64,000 nucleotides of DNA from NCBI RefSeq assembly GCF_900104685.1, contig NZ_LT629755.1:1426001-1490000 (forward strand), written 5' to 3'. Numbering within the stretch: the stretch's first letter is position 1; every line of letters starts with the position of its first letter. The stretch comes from Agromyces flavus. Its GTDB lineage: Bacteria; Actinomycetota; Actinomycetes; Actinomycetales; Microbacteriaceae. The notes below the pieces were generated by a model. That model was not told the DNA's origin. It saw nothing but the letters and a program-made list of their open reading frames with translations, and searched no databases. Position numbers and translations under genes: made by a program. Below are positions 8,792-16,961 of the stretch, piece by piece.

Positions 8792-9830
8792 GCTCCTGGA
8801 TTCGGCGATCGACGACGAGCTTCGGGCCTTCTTCGCCGAGGCCCACGTGCGCGCAGGGCCCTACGGCGGCCACTACGCCGCCCTGTGGGAGTCGATCGAG
8901 CAGCAGAGCTCGGGCGGCAAGCGGGTCCGGCCACGGCTCGTCTGGTCGGCGTACCGTGGCTTCGGCGGCGATGACCGCGGCCTCGCCACTCGCGTGGCGC
9001 TCGCGTTCGAGCTCCTGCACACCGCGTTCCTCATCCACGACGACCTCATCGACCGCGACCTGGTCCGCCGCGGCGCCCCGAACGTGGCCGGGCGCTTCGC
9101 CGCACGCGCGCTCGAGCACGGCGCCGACGAGCGAGCGAGTGCCGTCTGGGGCGAGACCGCGGCCGTCCTCGCGGGCGACCTCGCGCTGAGCCGTGCGCAT
9201 CGCGAGCTGGCGATGCTGCCGGTCGAGCGCGCGTGCCGCGAAGCGCTGCTCGACATCCTCGACCGCGCCGTGTTCATCTCGGCGGCCGGCGAGCTCTCCG
9301 ATGTGGTGTCCTCGCTGCGGGGCACGACGCCCGCCATCGAGTCGGTCCTCGCGACGCTCGAGCAGAAGACCGCGGTGTACTCCTTCGAGGCGCCGCTCGC
9401 CGCCGGTGCGGTGCTCGCCGGCGCCGGGGAGGAATCCGTCGCGGCGCTGTGCCGGTTCGGCCGCCTGGTGGGGGTGGCCTTCCAGATCACCGACGACGTG
9501 CTGGGCGTCTTCGGCGATCCGGTGGTCACGGGCAAGTCCTCGTCGGCCGACCTGCGCGAGGGCAAGCGCACTGCCCTCATCGCACATGCCGCGACCACGC
9601 CGTCGTGGGCGCTGATCTCCGACCGTCTCGGTGATCCCGCGCTCGACGAGGCCGAGGCCGAGGCGATCCGCGAGGAGCTCGTCCGGTGCGGCGCACTCGA
9701 TGCAGCCGTCGCGCTCGCCGACGAGCACGTGACGCTGGCGCGGCACGAGCTCGACGCCGCTGACCTGCCGGGCGGGCTGCGCGCAGAGCTCGGCGACTTC
9801 GCCCAGCGTGCGGTGGAGCGGGTGCGATGA
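8784..9830 (+). CDS. crtE: geranylgeranyl diphosphate synthase
   Basis: 348-residue trans-prenyltransferase that condenses IPP with DMAPP to C20 GGPP, the carotenoid precursor. First Asp-rich motif in LLHTAFLIHDDLIDRD; second region FQITDDVLGVFGD with GKSSSADLREGKRT, the form usual in actinobacterial IdsA/CrtE. GTG at 8784 overlaps the idi end. The stop overlaps the crtB start as ATGA. Confidence 0.95.
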   Translation: MPELLDSAIDDELRAFFAEAHVRAGPYGGHYAALWESIEQQSSGGKRVRPRLVWSAYRGFGGDDRGLATRVALAFELLHTAFLIHDDLIDRDLVRRGAPNVAGRFAARALEHGADERASAVWGETAAVLAGDLALSRAHRELAMLPVERACREALLDILDRAVFISAAGELSDVVSSLRGTTPAIESVLATLEQKTAVYSFEAPLAAGAVLAGAGEESVAALCRFGRLVGVAFQITDDVLGVFGDPVVTGKSSSADLREGKRTALIAHAATTPSWALISDRLGDPALDEAEAEAIREELVRCGALDAAVALADEHVTLARHELDAADLPGGLRAELGDFAQRAVERVR

Positions 9831-10723
9831 GGGGGCGGGAGGGCGCGTCGATGCTGGCGCGGTACTCGGATGCCGCGACGGCGAGCTCGGCCAACGTGAT
9901 CGCCCACTACTCCACCTCGTTCGGCGCCGCGGCGCGACTGCTCGATCCCGACGCGCGCCGCCGAGTCCGTTCCGTCTACGCCCTCGTGCGCGTCGCCGAC
10001 GAGATCGTCGACGGTGCGGCAGCCGAGGCGGGGCTCTCGCCCGAGCAGCAGCAGCAGGTGCTCGACGGGCTCGAGACCGAGGTCGAGCGGGCGATGGCGA
10101 CGGGATACTCCGCCAACCTCGTCGTGCACGCCTTCGCCGAGGTGGCCCGCGAGGCCGGATTCGGCACCGAGCTCACGCGGCCGTTCTTCGCGTCGATGCG
10201 GCGCGACCTCGATCCGGCGCCGTTCGCCGCCTCCGAGATCGGACCGTACATCCACGGGTCCGCGGAGGTCGTCGGCCTCATGTGCCTTGCGGTGTTCCTC
10301 GTGGGCGAGCCCGCTCGTCCCGACGACGACACCCGGCGCGCGCGTCTCGAGCGCGGCGCCATCCACCTCGGCGCCGCGTTCCAGAAGATCAACTTCCTGC
10401 GCGACCTCGCGGTCGACTGGCGCACGCTCGGGCGCAACTACTTCCCCGCCGTCGACCCCGACGCGTTCACCGAGGCCGACAAGGCCGCGATCCTCGACGA
10501 CATCGAACGCGATCTCGAGATCGCGCGTCGCAGCCTCCCCGACCTGCCGCGTCGCGCGCGGGCGGCGGTGTCGGCGGCCCACGGCCTCTTCGCGAGCCTC
10601 ACGGCACGGTGCCGTGCGACGCCTGCGTCCGAGATCATCGCGACGCGCATCCGCGTGCCCGACGGCGAGAAGCTCGCCATCGCCGTGCGCTCCGCGCTCG
10701 GCACCGGAGGAGGCAGGCGATGA
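9827..10723 (+). CDS. crtB: phytoene synthase
   Basis: 298 residues. Joins two GGPP molecules head to head to give 15-cis-phytoene. Both Asp-rich motifs of squalene/phytoene synthases are visible: DEIVD at residues 58–62 and INFLRDLAVDW near 190, followed by GRNYFP. Start and stop both overlap neighbours by four bases, implying coupled translation. Confidence 0.95.
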   Translation: MRGREGASMLARYSDAATASSANVIAHYSTSFGAAARLLDPDARRRVRSVYALVRVADEIVDGAAAEAGLSPEQQQQVLDGLETEVERAMATGYSANLVVHAFAEVAREAGFGTELTRPFFASMRRDLDPAPFAASEIGPYIHGSAEVVGLMCLAVFLVGEPARPDDDTRRARLERGAIHLGAAFQKINFLRDLAVDWRTLGRNYFPAVDPDAFTEADKAAILDDIERDLEIARRSLPDLPRRARAAVSAAHGLFASLTARCRATPASEIIATRIRVPDGEKLAIAVRSALGTGGGRR

Positions 10724-12345
10724 TCGGCGCATCCGAGCGCATCGTCGTGATCGGCGGGGGCATCGCCGGCCTCGCGTCGGCCGCGCTGCTCGCGCGCGAC
10801 GGGCACCGCGTGACCCTCCTCGAGGCGCGTGACGACCTCGGCGGTCGGGCGGGCAGCTGGCAGCGCCACGGGTTCCGCTTCGACACCGGCCCGTCGTGGT
10901 ACCTCATGCCCGAGGTCTTCGACCACTTCTTCCGACTGTTCGGCACGAGCGCCGAGGAGCAGCTCGACCTGGTCCGGCTCGACCCGGGCTACCGGGTGTA
11001 CGCCGAGGGGTATGACGGCCCGCTCGACCTCCGACCCACGCGCGCCGAGAACGTGGCGCTGTTCGAGTCCATCGAGCCGGGTGCGGGTGCGGCGCTCGAG
11101 CGCTACCTCGACTCCGCGGCATCCGCCTACGACATCGCGCGCCGCCGGTTCCTGTACACGAACTTCGACGACCTGCGCGAGCTGCTGACCGGCGAGGTGC
11201 TGCGCCGATCCGGTCGGCTGGCCCGACTGCTCGCGACGCCGCTCGACCGGTTCGCCGCCCACGCCGTGCACGATCGACGGCTCCGCCAGGTGCTCGGTTA
11301 CCCGGCCGTGTTCCTCGGCTCGTCGCCCGATGCGACGCCGGCGATGTACCACCTCATGAGCCACATGGACCTCGAGCAGGGCGTGTTCTACCCGCAGGGC
11401 GGTTTCTCGGGGCTCATCGAGCGCATCACGGCGATCGCGGTGGCCGCCGGCGTCGAGATCGTCACGGGCGCTCGCGTCGAGGCGATCGAGCTGTCCGGCG
11501 ACGTGCGGCCCGCCGTGGCCGGCGCACGCTTCCGCGACGCGGCCGGCCGCAGCGTCGTCGCACCGGCGCATCGCGTGATCTCGGCGGCCGACCTCCACCA
11601 CACCGAGACCGAACTGCTCCCCCGCACCGCCCAGACGTACCCCGAGCGGTGGTGGAGCCGCCGCACCTCCGGCCCGGGAGCGGTGCTGGCCATGCTCGGC
11701 GTCCGGGGCAGCGTGCCGGGGCTGGCGCACCACACGCTGTTCTTCACCGAGGACTGGACGCGCAACTTCGGTGCGATCTTCGGCGCCGATCCGCACATCC
11801 CCGACCCGGCCTCGTTCTACGTGTGCATGCCCAGCGCGACCGATCCGACCGTCGCCCCCGAAGGCGATACGAACCTCTTCGTCCTGATCCCGGTCCCGGC
11901 CGACCCGGCGATCGGGCGGGGCGGCATCGACGGCGCAGGCGACCGCCTCGTGGAGCAGACCGCGGATCGCGCGATCGCGAGGATCGCCGAAGCGGCCGGA
12001 ATCGACGGGCTCGCCGACCGGATCGTGGTCCGCCGCACCGTCGGCCCGGCCGACTTCGCCGAGGACCTCAACTCGTGGCAGGGCGGCGCGCTCGGCCCCG
12101 CGCACACCCTGCGGCAGAGCGCGTTCCTGCGCGGGACGAACCGCTCGCGGCGCGTCCACGGCCTGTACTACGCGGGCGGCTCGTCGGTGCCGGGGATCGG
12201 CCTGCCCATGTGCCTGATCAGTGCCGAGAACGTGCTGAAGCGCGTCCGCGGCGACCACTCCGCCGGCCCGGTGGCCGAGCCGCCTTCCGACGCGCACCTC
12301 GAGGCCGCGGCGCCGAGCGCGACCCCGGGCCCGGCTCGCGCATGA
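10720..12345 (+). CDS. crtI: phytoene desaturase (lycopene-forming)
   Basis: 541-residue FAD flavoprotein. The dinucleotide-binding motif GGGIAGLASAALLARDG follows the start; GGRAGSW and FDTGPSWYLMPEVFD are CrtI blocks; the C-terminus has the usual GLYYAGGSSVPGIGLPMCL. It introduces four double bonds into phytoene to give lycopene at the membrane. The ATG at 10720 overlaps the crtB stop; the frame is open further upstream, antisense to nothing known and inside crtB, so the overlap start is preferred. Confidence 0.96.
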   Translation: MIGASERIVVIGGGIAGLASAALLARDGHRVTLLEARDDLGGRAGSWQRHGFRFDTGPSWYLMPEVFDHFFRLFGTSAEEQLDLVRLDPGYRVYAEGYDGPLDLRPTRAENVALFESIEPGAGAALERYLDSAASAYDIARRRFLYTNFDDLRELLTGEVLRRSGRLARLLATPLDRFAAHAVHDRRLRQVLGYPAVFLGSSPDATPAMYHLMSHMDLEQGVFYPQGGFSGLIERITAIAVAAGVEIVTGARVEAIELSGDVRPAVAGARFRDAAGRSVVAPAHRVISAADLHHTETELLPRTAQTYPERWWSRRTSGPGAVLAMLGVRGSVPGLAHHTLFFTEDWTRNFGAIFGADPHIPDPASFYVCMPSATDPTVAPEGDTNLFVLIPVPADPAIGRGGIDGAGDRLVEQTADRAIARIAEAAGIDGLADRIVVRRTVGPADFAEDLNSWQGGALGPAHTLRQSAFLRGTNRSRRVHGLYYAGGSSVPGIGLPMCLISAENVLKRVRGDHSAGPVAEPPSDAHLEAAAPSATPGPARA

Positions 12346-12728
12346 CGGGCTTCGCCTACCTCGCGGGCCTGCTGGTCGCGATCGCGTGCATGGCGCTCGT
12401 CGACGCGCGCTGGCGGCTGGCGTTCTGGCGGGCGCCGGTCGCGGCCGCCGTCACGGTCGCGGTCGGCGTGGCGTTCTTCCTGGCGTGGGACGCGGCGGGC
12501 ATCCTGCTGGGCGTGTTCTTCCGGGGCAGCTCCGCGATCGTGACCGGGATCGAGCTCGCACCCGAGCTGCCGCTCGAGGAACCGGTGTTCCTCGCGTTCC
12601 TGTGCTACCTGACGCTGGTGCTCGTGCTGGGGGTCGAGCGGATGGCGCGCGCCCGCGAAGCCCGCACCGACGCGGCATCCGTCGCGACCACGGCCATCAC
12701 CCGCGACGAGGAGCAGCGCCGCCCATGA
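12342..12728 (+). CDS. crtYe: C50 carotenoid cyclase subunit, first half
   Basis: 128-residue membrane protein with three predicted helices and the cyclase-domain signature PLEEPVF. With the next gene it forms the heterodimeric cyclase that closes the rings of C50 carotenoids; related pairs are CrtYe/Yf (epsilon rings, decaprenoxanthin), CrtYg/Yh (gamma, sarcinaxanthin) and LbtA/B (beta, C.p.450). Ring type cannot be decided from sequence by eye. A polar tail of about 25 residues follows the last helix. ATGA overlaps at both ends. Confidence 0.88.
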   Translation: MTGFAYLAGLLVAIACMALVDARWRLAFWRAPVAAAVTVAVGVAFFLAWDAAGILLGVFFRGSSAIVTGIELAPELPLEEPVFLAFLCYLTLVLVLGVERMARAREARTDAASVATTAITRDEEQRRP

Positions 12729-13072
12729 CGTACGTGCTCATGAGCCTGCCGTTCCTCGCCATCGCCGTCGCCGCCGCGTGGGCGTGGCGCCCCCGCGAAC
12801 GTTCCGCACGACGTCGTCGGCTGGTCGCGACCCTGATCGCCGCGTTGATCCTGGTCGTGCTGACCGCGGTGTTCGACTCCCTGATCGTCGCCACCGGCAT
12901 CGTCGCGTACGACGACGCGCACCGGATCGGTCTCGCGATCGGCCTCGCGCCGATCGAGGACTTCCTGTACCCCATCGCCGGCGTGCTCCTCCTGCCGGCG
13001 CTGTTCGATCGCGTTGCGCGGCGTCGGACCTCGCGTCGCTCGGTCGCCGAGCGGACCGGGGCCGACCGGTGA
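12725..13072 (+). CDS. crtYf: C50 carotenoid cyclase subunit, second half
   Basis: 115 residues, three hydrophobic helices, signature PIEDFLY in the last one, pairing with PLEEP of the preceding subunit. Both halves are needed for cyclisation in characterised systems. Overlaps the neighbours as ATGA (start) and GTGA (stop). The Arg-rich C-terminus would lie on the cytoplasmic side. Confidence 0.88.
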   Translation: MTYVLMSLPFLAIAVAAAWAWRPRERSARRRRLVATLIAALILVVLTAVFDSLIVATGIVAYDDAHRIGLAIGLAPIEDFLYPIAGVLLLPALFDRVARRRTSRRSVAERTGADR

Positions 13073-13974
13073 GCGCGGCGTCGACGCATGGCGATGGCCT
13101 CCGCCACCGCGCCGGACAGGTGCTCCTGTCGTCGCGTCCCGTCAGCTGGATCAACACGGCGTTCCCGTTCGCGGCCGCGTACGTGCTGACCACGGGCGAG
13201 GTCGACGCGCTCCTGATCGTGGGCACGCTGTTCTTCCTCATCCCCTACAACCTCCTGATGTACGGGATCAACGACGTCTTCGACTACGAGTCCGACCTGC
13301 GCAATCCGCGCAAGGGCGGCGCCGAAGGCGCGCTCCTGGATCCGAGCCTGCATCGCGCCGTCGTGTGGACCGGCGTGCTGACGGCCGCGCCGCTCCTGGT
13401 GACGATGCTGTGGCTCGCGGGCGCGGGCGAGCCGTGGTCGTGGCTCGTGCTGGCGGTCAGCCTGTTCGCCGTGTTCGCGTACTCGGTGCCCGGACTCCGG
13501 TTCAAGGAGCGCCCGCTGCTGGACTCGATCACGTCGAGCACGCATTTCGTGAGTCCGGCCGTCTACGGACTCGTGGTCGCAGGCGCCGAACCGACCTGGC
13601 CGCTCGTGGCGCTGCTCGCGGCCTTCTTCTTCTGGGGCATGGCCAGCCACGCGTTCGGCGCGGTGCAGGACGTCGTGCCGGATCGCGAGGCGGGCATCGC
13701 GTCGGTAGCCACCGCGTTCGGCGCGGCCGCGACCGTCCGGCTCGCGCTCGGGCTGTGGGCGGCGGCCGGGGTGCTCATGCTCGTGACGCAATGGCCGGGC
13801 CCGCTCGCGGCGCTGCTCGTGCTGCCGTACCTCTGGGCGGCCTGGCCGTACCGCTCCGTGACGGATGCCGCGTCGGGCGAGTCCAATCGCGGATGGCGGC
13901 ACTTCATCCTGATCAACTACCTGGTCGGCTTCGCGGTGACGATGCTCATGATCTGGTGGGCGATGATCCGCTGA
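13069..13974 (+). CDS. crtEb: lycopene elongase (UbiA-type prenyltransferase)
   Basis: 301-residue UbiA-superfamily membrane enzyme with about eight helices. First Asp-rich motif NLLMYGINDVFDYESD, second DVVPDREAG. It adds C5 units to both ends of lycopene to form C50 flavuxanthin-type products, which CrtYe/Yf then cyclise. GTG at 13069 overlaps the crtYf stop. Last gene of the operon; a hairpin follows. Confidence 0.92.
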   Translation: MSAASTHGDGLRHRAGQVLLSSRPVSWINTAFPFAAAYVLTTGEVDALLIVGTLFFLIPYNLLMYGINDVFDYESDLRNPRKGGAEGALLDPSLHRAVVWTGVLTAAPLLVTMLWLAGAGEPWSWLVLAVSLFAVFAYSVPGLRFKERPLLDSITSSTHFVSPAVYGLVVAGAEPTWPLVALLAAFFFWGMASHAFGAVQDVVPDREAGIASVATAFGAAATVRLALGLWAAAGVLMLVTQWPGPLAALLVLPYLWAAWPYRSVTDAASGESNRGWRHFILINYLVGFAVTMLMIWWAMIR

Positions 13975-13976
13975 GC

Positions 13977-13993
13977 GGCCGGTCGGACCGGCC
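13977..13993 (+). terminator. hairpin at end of carotenoid operon
   Basis: GGCCGGTC and GACCGGCC form an eight-base inverted repeat around one base, so a stem of six or seven pairs in RNA. It begins three bases after the crtEb stop and abuts the -10 of the next gene. No U tract. Confidence 0.45.
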
Positions 13994-13999
13994 TAGGCT
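13994..13999 (+). promoter_or_regulatory. leaderless -10 TAGGCT
   Basis: TAGGCT ends six bases before the ATG of the S4-domain gene, so transcription should begin at or next to the start codon. Confidence 0.6.
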
Positions 14000-14005
14000 G
14001 GTGGG

Positions 14006-14377
14006 ATGGCGGAGCTCGAGTCGGCACGCGTGGACGCGTGGCTCTGGGCCGTTCGCGTCTGCAAGACGCGTTCGGCCGCGACCTCGGCATGCCGCGCAGG
14101 CCACGTGCGCGTGAACGGCGAGCGTGCCAAGGCCGCCCAGCCGGTGCGGCCCGGCGACGAGGTCCGCGTGCGCCTGCACGGGTTCGATCGGATCCTGATC
14201 GTCCGACGCCCGATCGTGAAGCGCGTGTCAGCCGAGCTGGCGTCGACCGCGGCGGAGGACCGGACCCCGCCTCCCCCGTTGCGCGAAGCGGTGCCGACCG
14301 TCGCGGTGCGCGACCGTGGTGCCGGGCGCCCCACCAAGCGCGAGCGTCGCGACCTGGATCGCCTGCGCGGACGGTGA
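14006..14377 (+). CDS. S4-domain RNA-binding protein (Hsp15-like)
   Basis: 123 residues. An S4 RNA-binding domain covers about residues 7–70 (RVDAWLWAVRVCKTRSAATS, GHVRVNGERAKAAQPVRPGD), with a basic tail (RPTKRERRDLDRLRGR). Hsp15 relatives bind stalled 50S subunits carrying nascent chains. Start set by the leaderless promoter and by homology. Confidence 0.88.
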   Translation: MAELESARVDAWLWAVRVCKTRSAATSACRAGHVRVNGERAKAAQPVRPGDEVRVRLHGFDRILIVRRPIVKRVSAELASTAAEDRTPPPPLREAVPTVAVRDRGAGRPTKRERRDLDRLRGR

Positions 14378-14388
14378 CGACGCCGGGT

Positions 14389-14394
14389 TAGCCT
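14389..14394 (+). promoter_or_regulatory. leaderless -10 TAGCCT
   Basis: TAGCCT ends six bases before the GTG at 14401. Confidence 0.55.
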
Positions 14395-14400
14395 GAGAGC

Positions 14401-14694
14401 GTGACCAAGGACCTCGCGCACGAACCCGAACTCCGCCGCTATGTCCTCCGACTCGACGGGAAGATCGCGTGCGTCATCGACTACCGCGAGTTGGGTGACA
14501 CCGTCGCCTTCGTCCGCACCTTCACCAACCCGCCCTACCGAGGCAGCGGGCTGGCGGCCGAGCTCGTGCGATTCGCGGTCGACGATGTCGAGCGACGCAC
14601 GCAGCTTCGCATCGTGCCGAGCTGCTGGTACGTGGACCAGTGGTTCGACCGGCATCCCGATCGTCGCCACCTGCTCGACCCGCGCACGGCGTGA
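14401..14694 (+). CDS. small GNAT-like acetyltransferase
   Basis: 97 residues, the short single-domain GNAT type (YjdJ-like). The acetyl-CoA loop is visible as NPPYRGSGLAAELVRFAV, followed by the C-terminal block PSCWYVDQWFDRHPDR typical of this family. Substrate unknown. Converges on the lysozyme-like gene with 16 bp between. Confidence 0.8.
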   Translation: MTKDLAHEPELRRYVLRLDGKIACVIDYRELGDTVAFVRTFTNPPYRGSGLAAELVRFAVDDVERRTQLRIVPSCWYVDQWFDRHPDRRHLLDPRTA

Positions 14695-14710
14695 GCGCGG
14701 GCGGGAGCGA

Positions 14711-15544
14711 TCAGTACCAGTTCATCGACTGCGAGTGACCCCACGCGGCGCACGGCGAACCGTAGCCGCGGGCGATGTAGTCGAGCCCCCACTTGATCTG
14801 GGTGGAGGCGTTGGTGCGCCAGTCGGCGCCCGCGGTGGCGAGCTTCTCGGCGGGCAGCGCCTGCACGATGCCGAACGCCCCGCTTGACGCATTGGTGGCC
14901 TGGTAGTTCCAGCCGGACTCCTTGGTCCACAGCTGCTCGAGGCACTGGAACTGGTCGGCGCCCCAGCCGTACTGGGCGGCGGCCATCTGACGGGCGGTCT
15001 GCTTCGCGCCCTCCGGCGTGTTCGCGCGCGCGAGCGCGTCGGCGGCGGCGCGCGCGGCGACCGCGCGGTCATGGGCCGCGGCCGCATCCTTCGCGTGCTG
15101 GATCTCGACCTCGGTCTCGGCGGTCAGCGCGCGGACATCGTCGAGCGGCAACGTCTCGTAGTCGCCGAGCGAGGCGACGGACGAGGCGAGTGCGCCGGAG
15201 TCGACCTTGCCCTCGACCGCGACGAGCGTGTCCTCCGCGAGCGCGAGGGTGTCCTCGGCTTCGGCGTGGGTCTTCGCGGCCGCGATGCCCGCGTAGGCGC
15301 CGAGCTGGTCGGCGGCGAGGCCGGTCGCCTCGGTCATCGCGGTGGTCTCGGCGACGCGCTGGCCGGCGAGAGCGGACTGCACCGTCAGGCCGGTTCCTGC
15401 GACGAGCCCGGTGGCGAGGACGGCGCCGATCGCGAGGCGACGGCGGCCGTTGCGACGGCGGCGGAGCGTCCTGCGTGAGGCGGCGGGGGTGGGGTCGGAG
15501 GTTCGGGGGCGGGCGATGGGGGTGGTGTGAGCGTCGATCTGCAT
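14711..15544 (-). CDS. secreted or membrane-anchored lysozyme-like wall protein, copy 1
   Basis: 277 residues. A basic N-terminus precedes one hydrophobic segment (about residues 38–60), which serves as signal or anchor. A helical, coiled-coil-like region follows, then a C-terminal lysozyme-like domain (YGWGADQFQCLEQLWTKESG, SGAFGIVQALPAEKLATAG, TQIKWGLDYI) with a candidate catalytic Glu in KESGW, ending in WY. Probably cleaves or remodels peptidoglycan outside the cell. It is a paralogue of the protein at 22655–23572. ATG at 15544. Confidence 0.8.
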   Translation of the reverse strand: MQIDAHTTPIARPRTSDPTPAASRRTLRRRRNGRRRLAIGAVLATGLVAGTGLTVQSALAGQRVAETTAMTEATGLAADQLGAYAGIAAAKTHAEAEDTLALAEDTLVAVEGKVDSGALASSVASLGDYETLPLDDVRALTAETEVEIQHAKDAAAAHDRAVAARAAADALARANTPEGAKQTARQMAAAQYGWGADQFQCLEQLWTKESGWNYQATNASSGAFGIVQALPAEKLATAGADWRTNASTQIKWGLDYIARGYGSPCAAWGHSQSMNWY

Positions 15545-15718
15545 AGCGTTCGAGGGCTCGGATCCGGGGGTCGGGGGGCCCTCCGAGCAGGGGCATGGAC
15601 GAGGCCCGGGCGGGGCGGCCGGGCACACAAGCCCACTACCCTGCCGCATGATTCTGAATGAATCCTCGGCTTCGGCTGGGCAGACGGTGACCGCCGTCCC
15701 GTGCGCGACACTGGATCC

Positions 15719-16129
15719 ATGGCCGTCCACGATCGCTCCGGCTTCCCGATCCCCCAGCCCGACGAACGCTGTCCCTGTCGCTCGGGGCAGCTCTACGCGG
15801 AGTGCTGCGGGCCCTTCCACGCGGGTGCTCCGGCCCCGACCGCGGTGCAGCTCATGCGTTCCAGGTACACGGCCTACGTGACCGGCGACACGGCGTACCT
15901 GCTCGCGTCGTGGCATCCATCGACCCGGCCCGCGTCGCTCGAGCTCGACCCGCACCTCGCCTGGCGTTCGCTCGAGATCGTGCGGACGGAACTCGGCGGG
16001 CCGCTGGATCGCGAGGGCCTCGTCGAGTTCGCGGCACGGTACGCCGCCGACGGCGAGCGCGGTGTGCTCCACGAGACCAGCCGGTTCGTGCGCGGGGATC
16101 GCTGGCAGTACGTCGACGGCATCGCGTGA
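15719..16129 (+). CDS. YchJ-family SEC-C motif protein
   Basis: 136 residues. The N-terminal SEC-C zinc motif is CPCRSGQLYAECC, followed by PTAVQLMRSRYTAYV and a C-terminal NTF2-like core (RFVRGDRWQYVDG). Function of YchJ proteins is unknown. ATG at 15719 gives the family N-terminus; GACACT six bases upstream could be a -10. A GTG at 15701 is an alternative. Confidence 0.85.
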   Translation: MAVHDRSGFPIPQPDERCPCRSGQLYAECCGPFHAGAPAPTAVQLMRSRYTAYVTGDTAYLLASWHPSTRPASLELDPHLAWRSLEIVRTELGGPLDREGLVEFAARYAADGERGVLHETSRFVRGDRWQYVDGIA

Positions 16130-16192
16130 TCCGGCGCCGCCGGTCGTAGCGGATGCATCGGCGGCGCAGAGGCAACCCCGAGGTTCGCCGCG

Positions 16193-16198
16193 TACCGT
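16193..16198 (+). promoter_or_regulatory. leaderless -10 TACCGT
   Basis: TACCGT ends seven bases before the GTG of the alarmone synthetase gene at 16206. Confidence 0.6.
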
Positions 16199-16205
16199 GG
16201 ACGCC

Positions 16206-16955
16206 GTGACGCCGCTCGACGGAACCCCGCCCGCCCGACACCCGTCGCCCTCGATGCTGACGGCCCGAGCACAGCGCACGCTCGACCGCATCGACGGCAG
16301 CACGCTCGACGAGATGCGAGCGCTCCGCGACGAGACCGAGCGCTTCATGCTGCGATACAAGTTCGGCATGGACGAGGTGATCACCAAGCTCTCCATCCTG
16401 CGCGAGGAGTTCAGCCAGGCGCACGCCTACAACCCGATCGAGCACATCTCGAGTCGGCTCAAGAGCCTCGACAGCGTGGTCGACAAGATGCGCCGCAAGG
16501 GCGTCGAGCCGTCGTTCGAGGCGATCCGCGAGACGGTGACCGACATCGCGGGCGTGCGGGTCACCTGCAGCTTCGTGTCGGACGCGTACCGCATCGCGGA
16601 GCTGCTCACCGCGCAGGAGGACGTGCGCGTCATCCGGGTCAAGGACTACATCGCCGAGCCGAAGGCGAATGGGTACCAGAGCCTGCACCTGATCGTCGAG
16701 GTGCCCGTCTTCCTCTCGACCGGGGCCCATCCGGTGCGCGTCGAGGTCCAGATCCGCACGATCGCGATGGACTTCTGGGCGAGCCTCGAGCACAAGATCT
16801 ACTACAAGTACGACCGGGTCGTACCCGGCGACCTCCTCGACCAGCTCACCGACGCCGCCCGGACCGCGGCCGAGCTCGACGCCCGGATGGAGCGGCTGCA
16901 CCGCACCGTGCACGGCCCGCCGCCGCACGCCCGCACGGGGCCGACGCTCGCCTGA
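16206..16955 (+). CDS. small alarmone synthetase (RelA/SpoT domain)
   Basis: 249 residues holding only a synthetase domain, with no HD hydrolase, TGS or ACT part. Conserved blocks: PIEHISSRLKSLDSVVDKMRRKG, DIAGVRVTCSFVSDAYRIAE, IRVKDYIAEPKANGYQSLHL, VEVQIRTIAMDFWASLEHKI. It transfers pyrophosphate from ATP to GDP or GTP to make (p)ppGpp. N-terminal helix and Pro-rich tail resemble RelQ/YjbM. Leaderless GTG at 16206. Converges on the LigD-type gene with 6 bp between. Confidence 0.92.
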   Translation: MTPLDGTPPARHPSPSMLTARAQRTLDRIDGSTLDEMRALRDETERFMLRYKFGMDEVITKLSILREEFSQAHAYNPIEHISSRLKSLDSVVDKMRRKGVEPSFEAIRETVTDIAGVRVTCSFVSDAYRIAELLTAQEDVRVIRVKDYIAEPKANGYQSLHLIVEVPVFLSTGAHPVRVEVQIRTIAMDFWASLEHKIYYKYDRVVPGDLLDQLTDAARTAAELDARMERLHRTVHGPPPHARTGPTLA

Positions 16956-16961
16956 TCGGCG

